64,000 nt of DNA from DATKZS01 sp035527835 [NCBI: bacterium] (GTDB taxonomy: Bacteria > RBG-13-61-14), in NCBI GenBank assembly GCA_035527835.1, contig DATKZS010000005.1, positions 13,738 to 77,737 on the forward strand, given 5' to 3'. The notes under the pieces are model-generated. The model made no database searches. It was not told the DNA's origin and saw only the letters and a program-made list of their open reading frames with translations. This document shows, piece by piece, positions 7,326 through 14,919 of this stretch (positions are counted from its first letter, which is position 1; each line of letters opens with the position of its first letter). Made by a program: the position numbers and the translations under genes.

Positions 7326-8828
7326 TCACGCCGTGGCCAGGCTCATGCCCGTAGCCAGGTGCAGGATCTTCTCCTGGGTCGCTTCCGCCCTGCTTAGCTC
7401 GCCGATCTTATCGCCTTCATGCATAACCATGATCCGATCACTCATTCCCAGAATCTCAGGCAGCTCGGAAGAGATCATTATTATCGTCTTGCCTTGACGC
7501 GTGAGCTCCGTCATAAGTCGGTGAACTTCGGCCTTGGCTCCCACATCAATACCGCGCGTTGGTTCGTCCAGGATTAAAATGCTCGGTTCGGTCAGCAGCC
7601 AGCGCGAAATCAGGACCTTTTGCTGATTGCCGCCCGAAAGGTACTTTATTATTTGCGTGAGGCTTGGTGTCTGTATTCGCAATTGATCGCGCATTTTCTC
7701 GCAATCGGAAGTGATTTTGCGGAAATCAACAAAAATACCCCGCACATATTTGTTCATATTCGCGATTACCATATTGTCCCTGACCATCGCGTTTATATAA
7801 AGTCCGGTGAGTTTCCTGTCTTCAGTCAGCAGGGCCAATCCCAGGCGGATAGCGTCCGCGGGCGACCGGATCTCGACTTTCTTCCCGTCCATGAATACTT
7901 CCCCGGAATCCCGTCTCGTTACTCCGAATACGGCCTCGAGCAGTTCGGTCCGCCCCGCCCCCATGAGACCTGCAACTCCGAATATTTCGCCCCGTTTGAC
8001 CTCGAAGCTGACGTTCTTGAACCTGGGGCCCGTGAGGCCCCTCACCTCGAGAACGGTTTCGCCGATATTCGCCGGTTCTTTATGGAACATATCCGTGAGC
8101 TCGCGCCCGACCATTTTTTGGATGAGCAGGTTCCGCGTCAGCGTATTCGTCCGGTCAGTGCTGATATACTTTCCATCCCGGAACACCGTGATCTCATCGG
8201 TGATCTCGAAGACCTCATCCATCTTGTGCGTGATATAGATAATTGATCGGCCCTGTTCTTTCAGGGAACGGATCGTCTTGAAAAGCACGCTGACTTCCGC
8301 TTCCGAAATTGCGGAGGTGGGTTCATCCATCACGATCAAATCGGAATCGTATGATACCGCCTTGGCGATCTCGATGAGCTGAGTATTGGCGATGCTGAGC
8401 TCGGCCATCTTCGTATTTGGATCAAGCTTGATCGCGAGACGATCGAGCAACTCTTTGGTCCTCCGGTTCATTTTCCTCATATCCACCAGACCATACCAGG
8501 TCCTCGTTTCCCGCCCCAAAAAGATATTTTCGGCTATGGTCATATGAGGAATCGGGTTCAATTCCTGATGAATCATGGAAATGCCCTTGGCCAGCGCGTA
8601 ATGAGTGTTGGGGACGCTTATTTTCTCGTCTTTGAAAATGATCGTACCGGAATCGGGGGTATACATCCCGATCAGGCATTTCATGAGGGTGGACTTCCCC
8701 GCGCCGTTCTCGCCCATGAGGGCGTGCACGGTCCCTTTCCGAACTTGAAGCTGGACGTTATCCAGGGCGCGGACGCCAGGGAACTGTTTGCTGATATTGG
8801 TCATGCTCAGCAGGTATTCATCCGCCAT
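7326..8828 (-). CDS. Sugar ABC transporter ATP-binding protein (RbsA-like, two ABC domains)
   Basis: The 500-residue protein contains two fused ABC domains. Domain one has Walker [10 protein letters not shown] (about 39-47) and Walker [13 protein letters not shown]. Domain two has the degenerate Walker [13 protein letters not shown], the signature [15 protein letters not shown] and Walker [13 protein letters not shown]. The degenerate second loop is normal for RbsA/XylG/MglA-type proteins. It powers sugar import through the permease encoded downstream. GGAGGAACGGA precedes the ATG. Repeat-bearing gaps separate it from both neighbours, yet strand, order and family show a single transporter operon. 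Confidence 0.92.
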   Translation of the reverse strand: MADEYLLSMTNISKQFPGVRALDNVQLQVRKGTVHALMGENGAGKSTLMKCLIGMYTPDSGTIIFKDEKISVPNTHYALAKGISMIHQELNPIPHMTIAENIFLGRETRTWYGLVDMRKMNRRTKELLDRLAIKLDPNTKMAELSIANTQLIEIAKAVSYDSDLIVMDEPTSAISEAEVSVLFKTIRSLKEQGRSIIYITHKMDEVFEITDEITVFRDGKYISTDRTNTLTRNLLIQKMVGRELTDMFHKEPANIGETVLEVRGLTGPRFKNVSFEVKRGEIFGVAGLMGAGRTELLEAVFGVTRRDSGEVFMDGKKVEIRSPADAIRLGLALLTEDRKLTGLYINAMVRDNMVIANMNKYVRGIFVDFRKITSDCEKMRDQLRIQTPSLTQIIKYLSGGNQQKVLISRWLLTEPSILILDEPTRGIDVGAKAEVHRLMTELTRQGKTIIMISSELPEILGMSDRIMVMHEGDKIGELSRAEATQEKILHLATGMSLATA

Positions 8829-9176
8829 TCCGTTCCTCCGTAAGTCTCATGACGATTTTCCCCGGCAACTTCGGATCATCCGGATCCACGATACCTAAGA
8901 TTTTACACGGATGAAACGGATGAGACGGATTTCACGGATCGAAATAGAGATGAGGAATCCGTGTCATCGTTCTTCAATCCGTAGCCCGGGATAAAAACCA
9001 CCGCGTTTCCGTGTCATCAAGCGTTTTGCGCAAATGGCGGCGGACGGATGGAAACGGATTCCACGGATAAGCTCTCTCCGTATTACTCTTATCCGATCCT
9101 CTTGATCCGTTACATCCGAGTCATCCGTGTAACTCTTCTCGAGTCCGCGATAAGTATTCTCAAACCGGAAGAACCG
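8829..9176. repeat. Gap with interspersed palindrome, family D
   Basis: This 350-base gap has no gene. It is rich in the short motif ACGGAT (A/C)(A/C) in one direction (about 8910-8940 and 9045-9070) and its complement ATCCGT on the other side (about 8955-8985 and 9090-9135), so it can fold into long hairpins. It lies between the binding-protein and ATPase genes of the transporter. Confidence 0.6.
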
Positions 9177-10121
9177 CTACTTCTTCATGAAGCTCTGGTA
9201 GTTCGCCTTGGTGACGAGCTGGTAAGGAACCCAAATGATGCTGTTCTTGACCTTGGGATTGGGCTTGCCGAGGGCCATCAGGTATGCGGCGTTGATCCCT
9301 TCCTCGGCCTGGCCTTTCGGATCCTGGAACACGGTGCAATCGAGTTCGCCCCGGTCCATCGAGGCCAGGGCATCGTCGCTGCCGTCAACTCCGCAGACGC
9401 GGATCCGGCCGAGCTTTCCGGCCGCCTTAATCGCCAACAGGGCGCCGAGCGCCATTTCGTCGTTGGTGGAGGCGACGCCGGCGATCTCCATGCCGGAAGC
9501 GAGCCAGTTCTCCATGAGCGTCTTGCCCTCGTCGCGCTTCCAGTTGGCGGTCTGCTCCGCGAGGATTTTAATGTCGGGGTACTTCTCGGTGATGACTTGC
9601 TTGATTCCGGCGGTTCGGTTGCGCGAGGCTTCGTGGGCGAGCTCGCCCATCATGATGACGATATTTCCCTTGCCGCCCATGAGCCGGCCGAGCTCGGTCA
9701 TCTCGAAAACGCCCGCGTCAATAGACCTCGATCCGACGTAAATCACGCCCGGGGGAAGGTTTTCGACCTGGCGGTTTAAGTAAACCAGAGGAACCTTCGC
9801 TGCGGTGACCATCCTGGTGATCGGCTCGACGGCGGACGCGTCGGGGGGCATGATCACGATTGCGTCCATCTTCTGAGCAAGAAAATTCTCGACCTGCCCG
9901 GTCTGGATCGCCGGGTCGTTCTTGGCGTCGACGATCGTAAGCTCGACGTCCTGGTGAGCGGTCCCCCATTTCACTATCTCCTCTCGTACATAGGTGAGCC
10001 ACGCATCATCAAAGAGGGCCATGCTCACGCCGATCTTGACCTTCTTGGCCCGTTCGGTACAGGTCAATGCCCCGGAGAACGCGATCATAACCATGAGCGC
10101 GATCAGGAGAAATCTTTTCAT
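9177..10121 (-). CDS. Periplasmic sugar-binding protein of the ABC transporter
   Basis: The 314-residue protein starts with a hydrophobic signal region ending near SGALTC, which may be a lipobox. It has the periplasmic-binding-protein/LacI fold: KIGVSMALFDDAWLTYVREE, then DAIVIMPPDASAVEPIT, then GVASTNDEMALGALLAIK and CGVDGSDDALASM. These match the ribose/inositol-type PBP-4 group that feeds RbsAC-like transporters. AGGAGG precedes the ATG. It is the first gene of the minus-strand cluster, as is common for such operons, where it is often the most expressed member. Confidence 0.9.
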   Translation of the reverse strand: MKRFLLIALMVMIAFSGALTCTERAKKVKIGVSMALFDDAWLTYVREEIVKWGTAHQDVELTIVDAKNDPAIQTGQVENFLAQKMDAIVIMPPDASAVEPITRMVTAAKVPLVYLNRQVENLPPGVIYVGSRSIDAGVFEMTELGRLMGGKGNIVIMMGELAHEASRNRTAGIKQVITEKYPDIKILAEQTANWKRDEGKTLMENWLASGMEIAGVASTNDEMALGALLAIKAAGKLGRIRVCGVDGSDDALASMDRGELDCTVFQDPKGQAEEGINAAYLMALGKPNPKVKNSIIWVPYQLVTKANYQSFMKK

Positions 10122-10246
10122 CTTCGGCCTCCTGCTGAAAATTCGAGACCCGCGTATCGAACCGCAACGCGGCTCGTTTGACGCAAATATTCAGAGCTGA
10201 ACGACACCCTGGAAGTCGAGCCGGACAAACTATCGGACTTCGAGGA

Positions 10247-10297
10247 CTAAACGTCCACCCGCTGCTTCAACCCTTTGCCCGCCTTGAATCTAGTGTA
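10247..10297 (-). pseudogene. C-terminal remnant of an HU-family DNA-binding protein
   Basis: Reading the minus strand gives HYTRFKAGKGLKQRVDV and then a stop, which is the typical last strand and helix of HU/IHF proteins. Only about 17 codons are recognisable. The upstream sequence turns into an interspersed repeat that is shared with 38838-38925, so the rest of the gene has been lost or replaced. The match is short and should be treated as a likely relic. Confidence 0.45.
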
Positions 10298-10381
10298 GTG
10301 TTTCAGCAACGGCTTTACAATGAGCCATCTAATTTACTATAAATAGTTTGCCGCAGATGAACGCGGATGAACGCAGACAAC
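10297..10381. repeat. Interspersed repeat, family C, cut by the insertion sequence
   Basis: About 85 bases match 38838-38925: both have ACGG(C/T)TTTACAATGAGC followed by an AT-rich stretch and then GCCGCAGATGAACGCGGATG. At 38.9 kb this leads into the mirrored arm of a hairpin. Here the right arm is absent and the insertion sequence begins at once, which suggests insertion within or beside the repeat. Confidence 0.65.
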
Positions 10382-11484
10382 TGAGGGGTGGGCATAATTA
10401 AAGCCCATCCACTATTGGTTTAACATTGGATAAGTTTAAATCATGCTTCCAGTTGTAATAGATCAGCAGTTGATGACACAACACGACCAGAAGCATGATC
10501 GCCTGATTGTTTTTCAACCCCTTCATCCAGGAGCGGCGATGATCGAAAATATTTTTCAAAATCTCGAACCGCGGCGCAATCGTGATTTTCCGCCGCGCGT
10601 AAACAGCCTGCCCCCGCTCCGATTGATACCAGGCAGCATGGCCGCGACGCCATTCCGGGGTATGGCGACGGGCCTCCATCGGTACCAGCATCCGCCGATG
10701 ATAGCCGCCTCCCGCTTTGATCTCCACTTTTTGAATCAATTTATGGTCGTCATAGCCCTCATCCGCCAGCACGCGGCGGGTGTCCTCCGGGAGCTCATCA
10801 ATCATCGGCTCAAACATGGTGTTCTCCGAAATATTATTCGGCTCCACCCAGGCCAGCAGCGGCAAGGGCAAAGCCCCCGCGCCGGCGCTACACACCACGT
10901 GCCGGGCGTAGCCCTGGACCCAGCCCTTATGCATCGAATAACCCCAGCCCGACTCGCGGTCCACGTTCCGGAGCCCCTCCGGCACCCCTCCGCGCTCCCG
11001 ATCCTTCTGGTGCCATTTCGGACCCACGGCCTCAAGCATCGACTTGTCCGCGGCCACCACCGTCGCGGCGCTTACTCCTTCCGCCAACAGCTTCTCTCCC
11101 CAGCTCCGAATCTGGTTTCCGAGCACCGGGGGGAAAAAATTTCAAGCGCCGGCCAAAGGTCCGCCGATCCGGCAACGAGGGCAGCCCACAGGCTTGGCGA
11201 ATCGCGGGGTTCTGACCCAAAAACCGATGGAGAGTTTTGAAATGCTTGATCCGCTTCAGAACCATCACGATAAAAACTTTAAGCATCACCAACTCATTGT
11301 AATCCAGAGGGCGCCCTCGGGGGCGAGGCGTCTCCTCTTCTTCCTCATAAAGCTCGTCCACCAGCGCCAACAACTTGAGCAAGGTATGATCCTCCGCAAC
11401 CACGGCGCACCTCCTGGAAAGATTTTTATAAATATCATATCATATTCCCAGAGGTTGGGGGTAATTATTTATGCCCAGCCCTCA
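10382..11484 (-). mobile_element. Insertion sequence, IS5-like, about 1.1 kb
   Basis: The ends are imperfect inverted repeats: TGAGGGGTGGGCATAATTA on the left (from 10382) and the complement of the right end reading TGAGGGCTGGGCATAA (from 11484). One transposase in two frames fills the interior on the minus strand. Its length and DDE-type transposase fit the IS5 superfamily. I could not identify a convincing target-site duplication. The element lies just beyond the transporter operon and interrupts a family C repeat. Confidence 0.75.
10398..11403 (-). CDS. IS transposase (DDE type) split by a +1 frameshift
   Basis: The N-terminal part (11403 to about 11130) ends its conserved text at RRTFGRRLKFFPP. 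The C-terminal part resumes one base later with LGNQIRSWGEKLLAEGVS. Candidate catalytic residues are Asp in VVAADKSMLEA, Asp in RVLADEGYDD and Glu in PRFEILKNIFD. The break falls exactly at a T6C6 run (about 11136-11147), so three readings are possible: programmed +1 slippage, slippage during transcription, or a disabling one-base change. Some IS5 groups are known to use frameshifting. The terminal repeats are still recognisable, so the element could be recent. Confidence 0.75.
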
Positions 11485-12098
11485 ATTAACTATTAATAGG
11501 GGGGCATGAAATTGAAGAGGTTTGAGGTTTGAGGTTGTGGACAGGGCTTAAAAAAATCTTTTCGCTTTTTGATCCTGTTCATCCGGCCGGCGCCAGCCCA
11601 CTTCGCCGAAGCAGCTTCAGCTGCGAAGGCTGAAAAGGCCTACGGCCGACGGTGCCTGAACATCCCTGTCATTTTTTATGGAGGTGTTGATGAGGGCTCT
11701 ACGAAAAATTCGTGTTGACGACCAGATCGGTCATTTTGAGGGCCGATTTCGGTGCGACGTTCCGTGGCCGGATGGTCGGTCACAGGGGGCCAGGAATAAG
11801 GCCACGGGTGGCCCATTTCATGGACTTCGCGGCCTTGATGCTGGGCCTCAAGATTCAGGCCACGAGCGGCCAACCTCGGATTTTCCTTGGACACCAGGAA
11901 GGAATCGGGGGAAAATTTTCCGGAAAATGTGCTTTGTGGCCCAGAATCCGCGCCGATGGTCAATGCAAAAAAATCCTGTTGTCGAACGGCGGGTCGGGCG
12001 CCGGGCGCCGTGGGCAACTTGACATCCGATAAGCGGCTGAATATTTTAGAGGGGGAGGACACGATCCTTTTCCGCGATCATTCGGTTCGAGGTGAGAG
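11485..12098. other. Gene-free region, GGCC-rich, with partial repeats
   Basis: No credible gene in about 610 bases. It starts with GAGGTTTGAGGTTTGAGGTT, a motif also present near 61572 and, inverted, near 61780. The middle holds a small hairpin (GCAGCTTCAGCTGC). The part from about 11740 to 11990 is dense in GGCCAC/GTGGCC-type words (such as GGCCACGGGTGGCC) and resembles 61815-62060. Short overlapping frames exist, but none looks like a protein. Confidence 0.5.
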
Positions 12099-12878
12099 AT
12101 GAGTGACAGGACGATTGTGCGCGACGAGTTCAGCGAGGACGGGCCTCTGCCCCCGGGGCTTTTGCTCAAGCTTTCGTTCATTGCCGGCCCCTACCAGGGC
12201 AAGTCGCTGAACGTGACCAAGCGGAAGATGACCATCGGCCGGTCCAGCGGCGAGATCGTGCTCAACGACACCGCGGTGTCCAAGGAGCACGCCCTGATTT
12301 TTTTCGAGGGCGGCCGCTTCCTGGTCCGCGACCTCAAAAGCACCAACGGGACCTACTTGAACGGCGGCCAGGTGTGGGAGTCGTACATCACGACGAACGA
12401 CGAGATCACGGTGGGCAACTCGGTGATCAAGGTCGAGGTCAAGCAGACCGCGGCGAGCGCGAGTTGGGCCGACCTGGGCATGGACCAGGAGGGGGCGGCG
12501 CCGGCGGAAGACGCGGACATCACCAATGTTCAGCCCGAGCGCGTGGGCAAGGACCCGCTGATGCAGGCCCTGTTCCCGGACGTGAAGGCCGCGGTCCAGG
12601 TGGTGGAAGGGGTGGACGCGGGCAAGAGCCACATCTTCAAGGCCCGCGGGATCATCGTCGGCCGGGGCAAGGTGGACCTCGAGCTCAACGACATGGACGT
12701 ATCCAGAAAGCACGCCTCCATCGAGTTCATGACCAAGGAGCGCGTGATCATCAAGGACCTCCGCTCCAAGAACGGCACCTTCGTCAACGACCGCTGGACC
12801 TCGGTGGCCAACCTGGCCAACGCCGACGTCATCAAGATCGGCAAGACCACCATCCACTTCTACGTCAAATACACCTAA
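12099..12878 (+). CDS. Protein with two FHA domains
   Basis: The 259-residue soluble protein has two forkhead-associated domains joined by a linker rich in Ala, Asp and Glu. The first (about 25-112) shows MTIGRSSGEIVLND, VSKEHALI and DLKSTNGTYLNG. The second (about 165-258) shows IIVGRGKVDLELND, VSRKHASIEF and DLRSKNGTFVND. Both keep the Arg, Ser-x-x-His and Asn residues that bind phosphothreonine, so both should be active. FHA proteins act as adaptors downstream of Ser/Thr kinases, but no kinase is nearby. GAGGTGAGAG precedes the ATG. Its partners are unknown. Confidence 0.88.
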   Translation: MSDRTIVRDEFSEDGPLPPGLLLKLSFIAGPYQGKSLNVTKRKMTIGRSSGEIVLNDTAVSKEHALIFFEGGRFLVRDLKSTNGTYLNGGQVWESYITTNDEITVGNSVIKVEVKQTAASASWADLGMDQEGAAPAEDADITNVQPERVGKDPLMQALFPDVKAAVQVVEGVDAGKSHIFKARGIIVGRGKVDLELNDMDVSRKHASIEFMTKERVIIKDLRSKNGTFVNDRWTSVANLANADVIKIGKTTIHFYVKYT

Positions 12879-13329
12879 AAGGTGAAGAGAGTATTTAGTA
12901 TTAAGATCGAGCAATAGTCTTTTTGCCCCGGCCATCTCATCCCCGGCCGCGGCATCGCCCGCTAAATAATATATACTAGATCAGCGCTGTCCAAAACAAA
13001 CGAACCAGAAAACCGCCAAGGCGCCAAGAACGCCAAGAATCATGATTTTATTTCAATCTCAGTCCAGCTTCCGGCCAAATGATTCTTTCTTGGCGCTCCC
13101 GTCGGCCGGTTCGCCAAGCAGGTTGGGGCCAAAGCCCTGGAGTTGTTTTTTGTCCCGCCGCAAAGAAACACCAGGATTTACTTGGCGATTCTTGGCGTTC
13201 TTGGCGCCTGGGCGGTTTTCTTAGCTCCTATTTTGGACAAGAGTGCCCTGAAATAGTTTTTGAAATGTAATGGCCGGAGAGTTAAAATAGATACTGTATG
13301 GAAGTCATGGAGACGGCAGGAGAGAAAAA
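12879..13329. repeat. Interspersed palindrome, family B, long copy
   Basis: This 450-base gap contains no gene. The arm ACCGCCAAGGCGCCAAGAAC (about 13013-13035) is mirrored by GTTCTTGGCGCCTGGGCGGT (about 13198-13217). The part 13095-13240 also matches the reverse complement of 63853-64000 over its whole length, including GCTCCCGTCGG at one end and TTTTGGACAA at the other. Shorter family members are at 16950-17042 and 28668-28735. Confidence 0.75.
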
Positions 13330-13533
13330 ATGAAATGGCGGGTCATCCTGGAACGCGATCCTGAATCGGGCGACTGGGCCGTATGGTGCCCGGAACTGCC
13401 CGGCTGCGCCTCCGCGGGCGAAACCCAAGAAGAGGCGCTGTCAAACATCAGGGAAGCCATCGAGCTCTACCTCGAGCCTTCTCCGGTGTCGCTGAAGGAT
13501 GGCGCCATTGCCTGTGAGGTCAGCGTCGGTTGA
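13330..13533 (+). CDS. hicB: HicB-type antitoxin (second pair)
   Basis: The 67-residue protein shows MKWRVILERDPESGDWAVW, then CPELPGCASAGETQEEALSN, then IREAIELYL, the core HicB fold. AGGAGAGAAAAA precedes the ATG. Its last codons overlap the start of hicA. This pair is only distantly similar to the pair at 4.6-5.0 kb, so it is an independent module rather than a duplication. The upstream gap holds a long repeat rather than a gene. Confidence 0.85.
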   Translation: MKWRVILERDPESGDWAVWCPELPGCASAGETQEEALSNIREAIELYLEPSPVSLKDGAIACEVSVG

Positions 13534-13754
13534 CTCCCCGCACCCGCCGGCTGACGGCCAGGGAGGTCGAGGCGCTGCTCCGGCGTTACGGATTCGAGAT
13601 GGTCTCGCAAAAAGGCAGCCACCGCAAATGGCGTCATCCCGAAACCGGCCTCCAAGTAATCGTGCCCGAGCATCGCGGGCGTGTCCTTCCAGTCGGCACT
13701 TTAAGAAATATCCTCGTCAACGCCGAGATTCCGGAAACGGAATGGAAGGATTGA
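13530..13754 (+). CDS. hicA: HicA-type mRNA interferase toxin (second pair)
   Basis: The 74-residue protein has REVEALLRRYGFEMVSQKGS, then HRKWRHPETGLQVIVPEH, then PVGTLRNILVNAEI. His in GSHRKW is the expected catalytic residue. The start is TTG at 13530, overlapping the hicB stop (TTGA), which gives tight translational coupling and a weak start, useful for keeping toxin below antitoxin. The expected activity is mRNA cleavage. Confidence 0.83.
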   Translation: MTPRTRRLTAREVEALLRRYGFEMVSQKGSHRKWRHPETGLQVIVPEHRGRVLPVGTLRNILVNAEIPETEWKD

Positions 13755-13969
13755 TCTTGCGCAGCCAGGTTCATACTCAACTTCCCGAAATATCAAGTGG
13801 GAGAATCGTCGGCCACTTCCGCTGCTTTCCCTGAAAATGCCTTTTAAATGGGTTAGATGGTTAGCGAGCAAGCGCTCCGTCTGATCTTGCGGCGGGAATA
13901 TGATATTATTTATTACTTGTGTCCCTGGCATTTCAGGGGCCGAGGAATTCAGAGAGGAGGAGTCGGAAG

Positions 13970-14896
13970 GTGCGCGAAAAACATTTTGGATCGTTACAGC
14001 TATGGTTCGCGATAGTGGTTGTGGGAATTTGCGTTGCGTTGCCGGCGCGGGCCGCGCAGCGCGGGCTTTACGGCGAGAGCCTGTGCGACACGCCGGGGTA
14101 TCACTGCATCACGGCGGGCACGAGCGTGGTCGAGAAGACGGTGAGGACGCGCAAGGGCAAGACGGTAATCAAGAAGAAAGTGCGCGACACCTGGGAGAAC
14201 CTGTGGCCGGACCCGCGCGAGCGCGAGATCGTGATCAAGCTGAACCGGATGAACCTCCGGCTCAGAAAGGGCATGGTGGTCGCGGTGCCCGACGACATGG
14301 CCGGCAAGACCTACATGGACTACTCGCCGTTTCCGCTCCGGCTCGAGCCGGTGTGCGCGCCCAAAGGCGAGCCGGTCTGCCGGCTCCGCTGCGACAACTG
14401 CGGGAGCGGCCAGGAGAAGGTGAAAAGGGTGTGCGAGCAGGAGTGCGATCCGGCCCAGAAGCTGGCATTCGGCCCGGACGGCGAGCTTCACGGCGAGAAG
14501 CTCATCATCTTCGACCCCAAGCTGCTGGCCTTTGCCGCCTATGACGAGCAGGGCCGGCTGGTGCGGTGGGGACCGGCCGCCGGCGGCAGGTCGTGGTGCC
14601 CGGACATCGGCAAGCGCTGCTTGACCGTGACCGGTGAGTTCAAGGTCAACAGCAAAGAGGGCCGCTGGGCCTCCTCGTCCCAATTCCCCGTCGCCAAGGA
14701 TGACGAGCCGGCGGGCGGAGCGCCCACGCCCTATTTTTTGAGCTTCACCCGCGGCTTCGGCATCCACGCCTCCACCGACGTGCCCGGCAGGAACGCCAGC
14801 CACGGCTGCGTTCGTATCTTCTTCGAGGACGCTAAATGGTTGAACCTCGAGTTCGCCGACATCGGGACCAGAGTGGTGGTGGAGCCATACGATTAA
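13970..14896 (+). CDS. L,D-transpeptidase (YkuD family), secreted
   Basis: The 308-residue protein begins with a signal peptide (hydrophobic LWFAIVVVGICVALPARA). The catalytic motif is near the C-terminus: GIHAS, then ASHGCVRIF with His278 and Cys280. It probably cross-links peptidoglycan or attaches proteins to it in the periplasm. The middle (about 120-170) has an unusual Cys-rich segment (CRLRCDNCGSG and CEQECDP), which may form disulphides or bind a metal. I choose GTG 13970 because GGAGGAG precedes it by about 8 bases and it places the signal peptide correctly; a longer frame to 13919 lacks this support. The following hydrolase gene begins 23 bases later. Confidence 0.87.
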   Translation: MREKHFGSLQLWFAIVVVGICVALPARAAQRGLYGESLCDTPGYHCITAGTSVVEKTVRTRKGKTVIKKKVRDTWENLWPDPREREIVIKLNRMNLRLRKGMVVAVPDDMAGKTYMDYSPFPLRLEPVCAPKGEPVCRLRCDNCGSGQEKVKRVCEQECDPAQKLAFGPDGELHGEKLIIFDPKLLAFAAYDEQGRLVRWGPAAGGRSWCPDIGKRCLTVTGEFKVNSKEGRWASSSQFPVAKDDEPAGGAPTPYFLSFTRGFGIHASTDVPGRNASHGCVRIFFEDAKWLNLEFADIGTRVVVEPYD

Positions 14897-14919
14897 ACAG
14901 TATGAATGGGAGGGGCCTG

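Noticed and set aside
11678-12022. 114-codon frame upstream of the FHA gene
   Set aside because: Three overlapping frames are open here, none with domain features, and the sequence is repeat-like GGCC-rich DNA.
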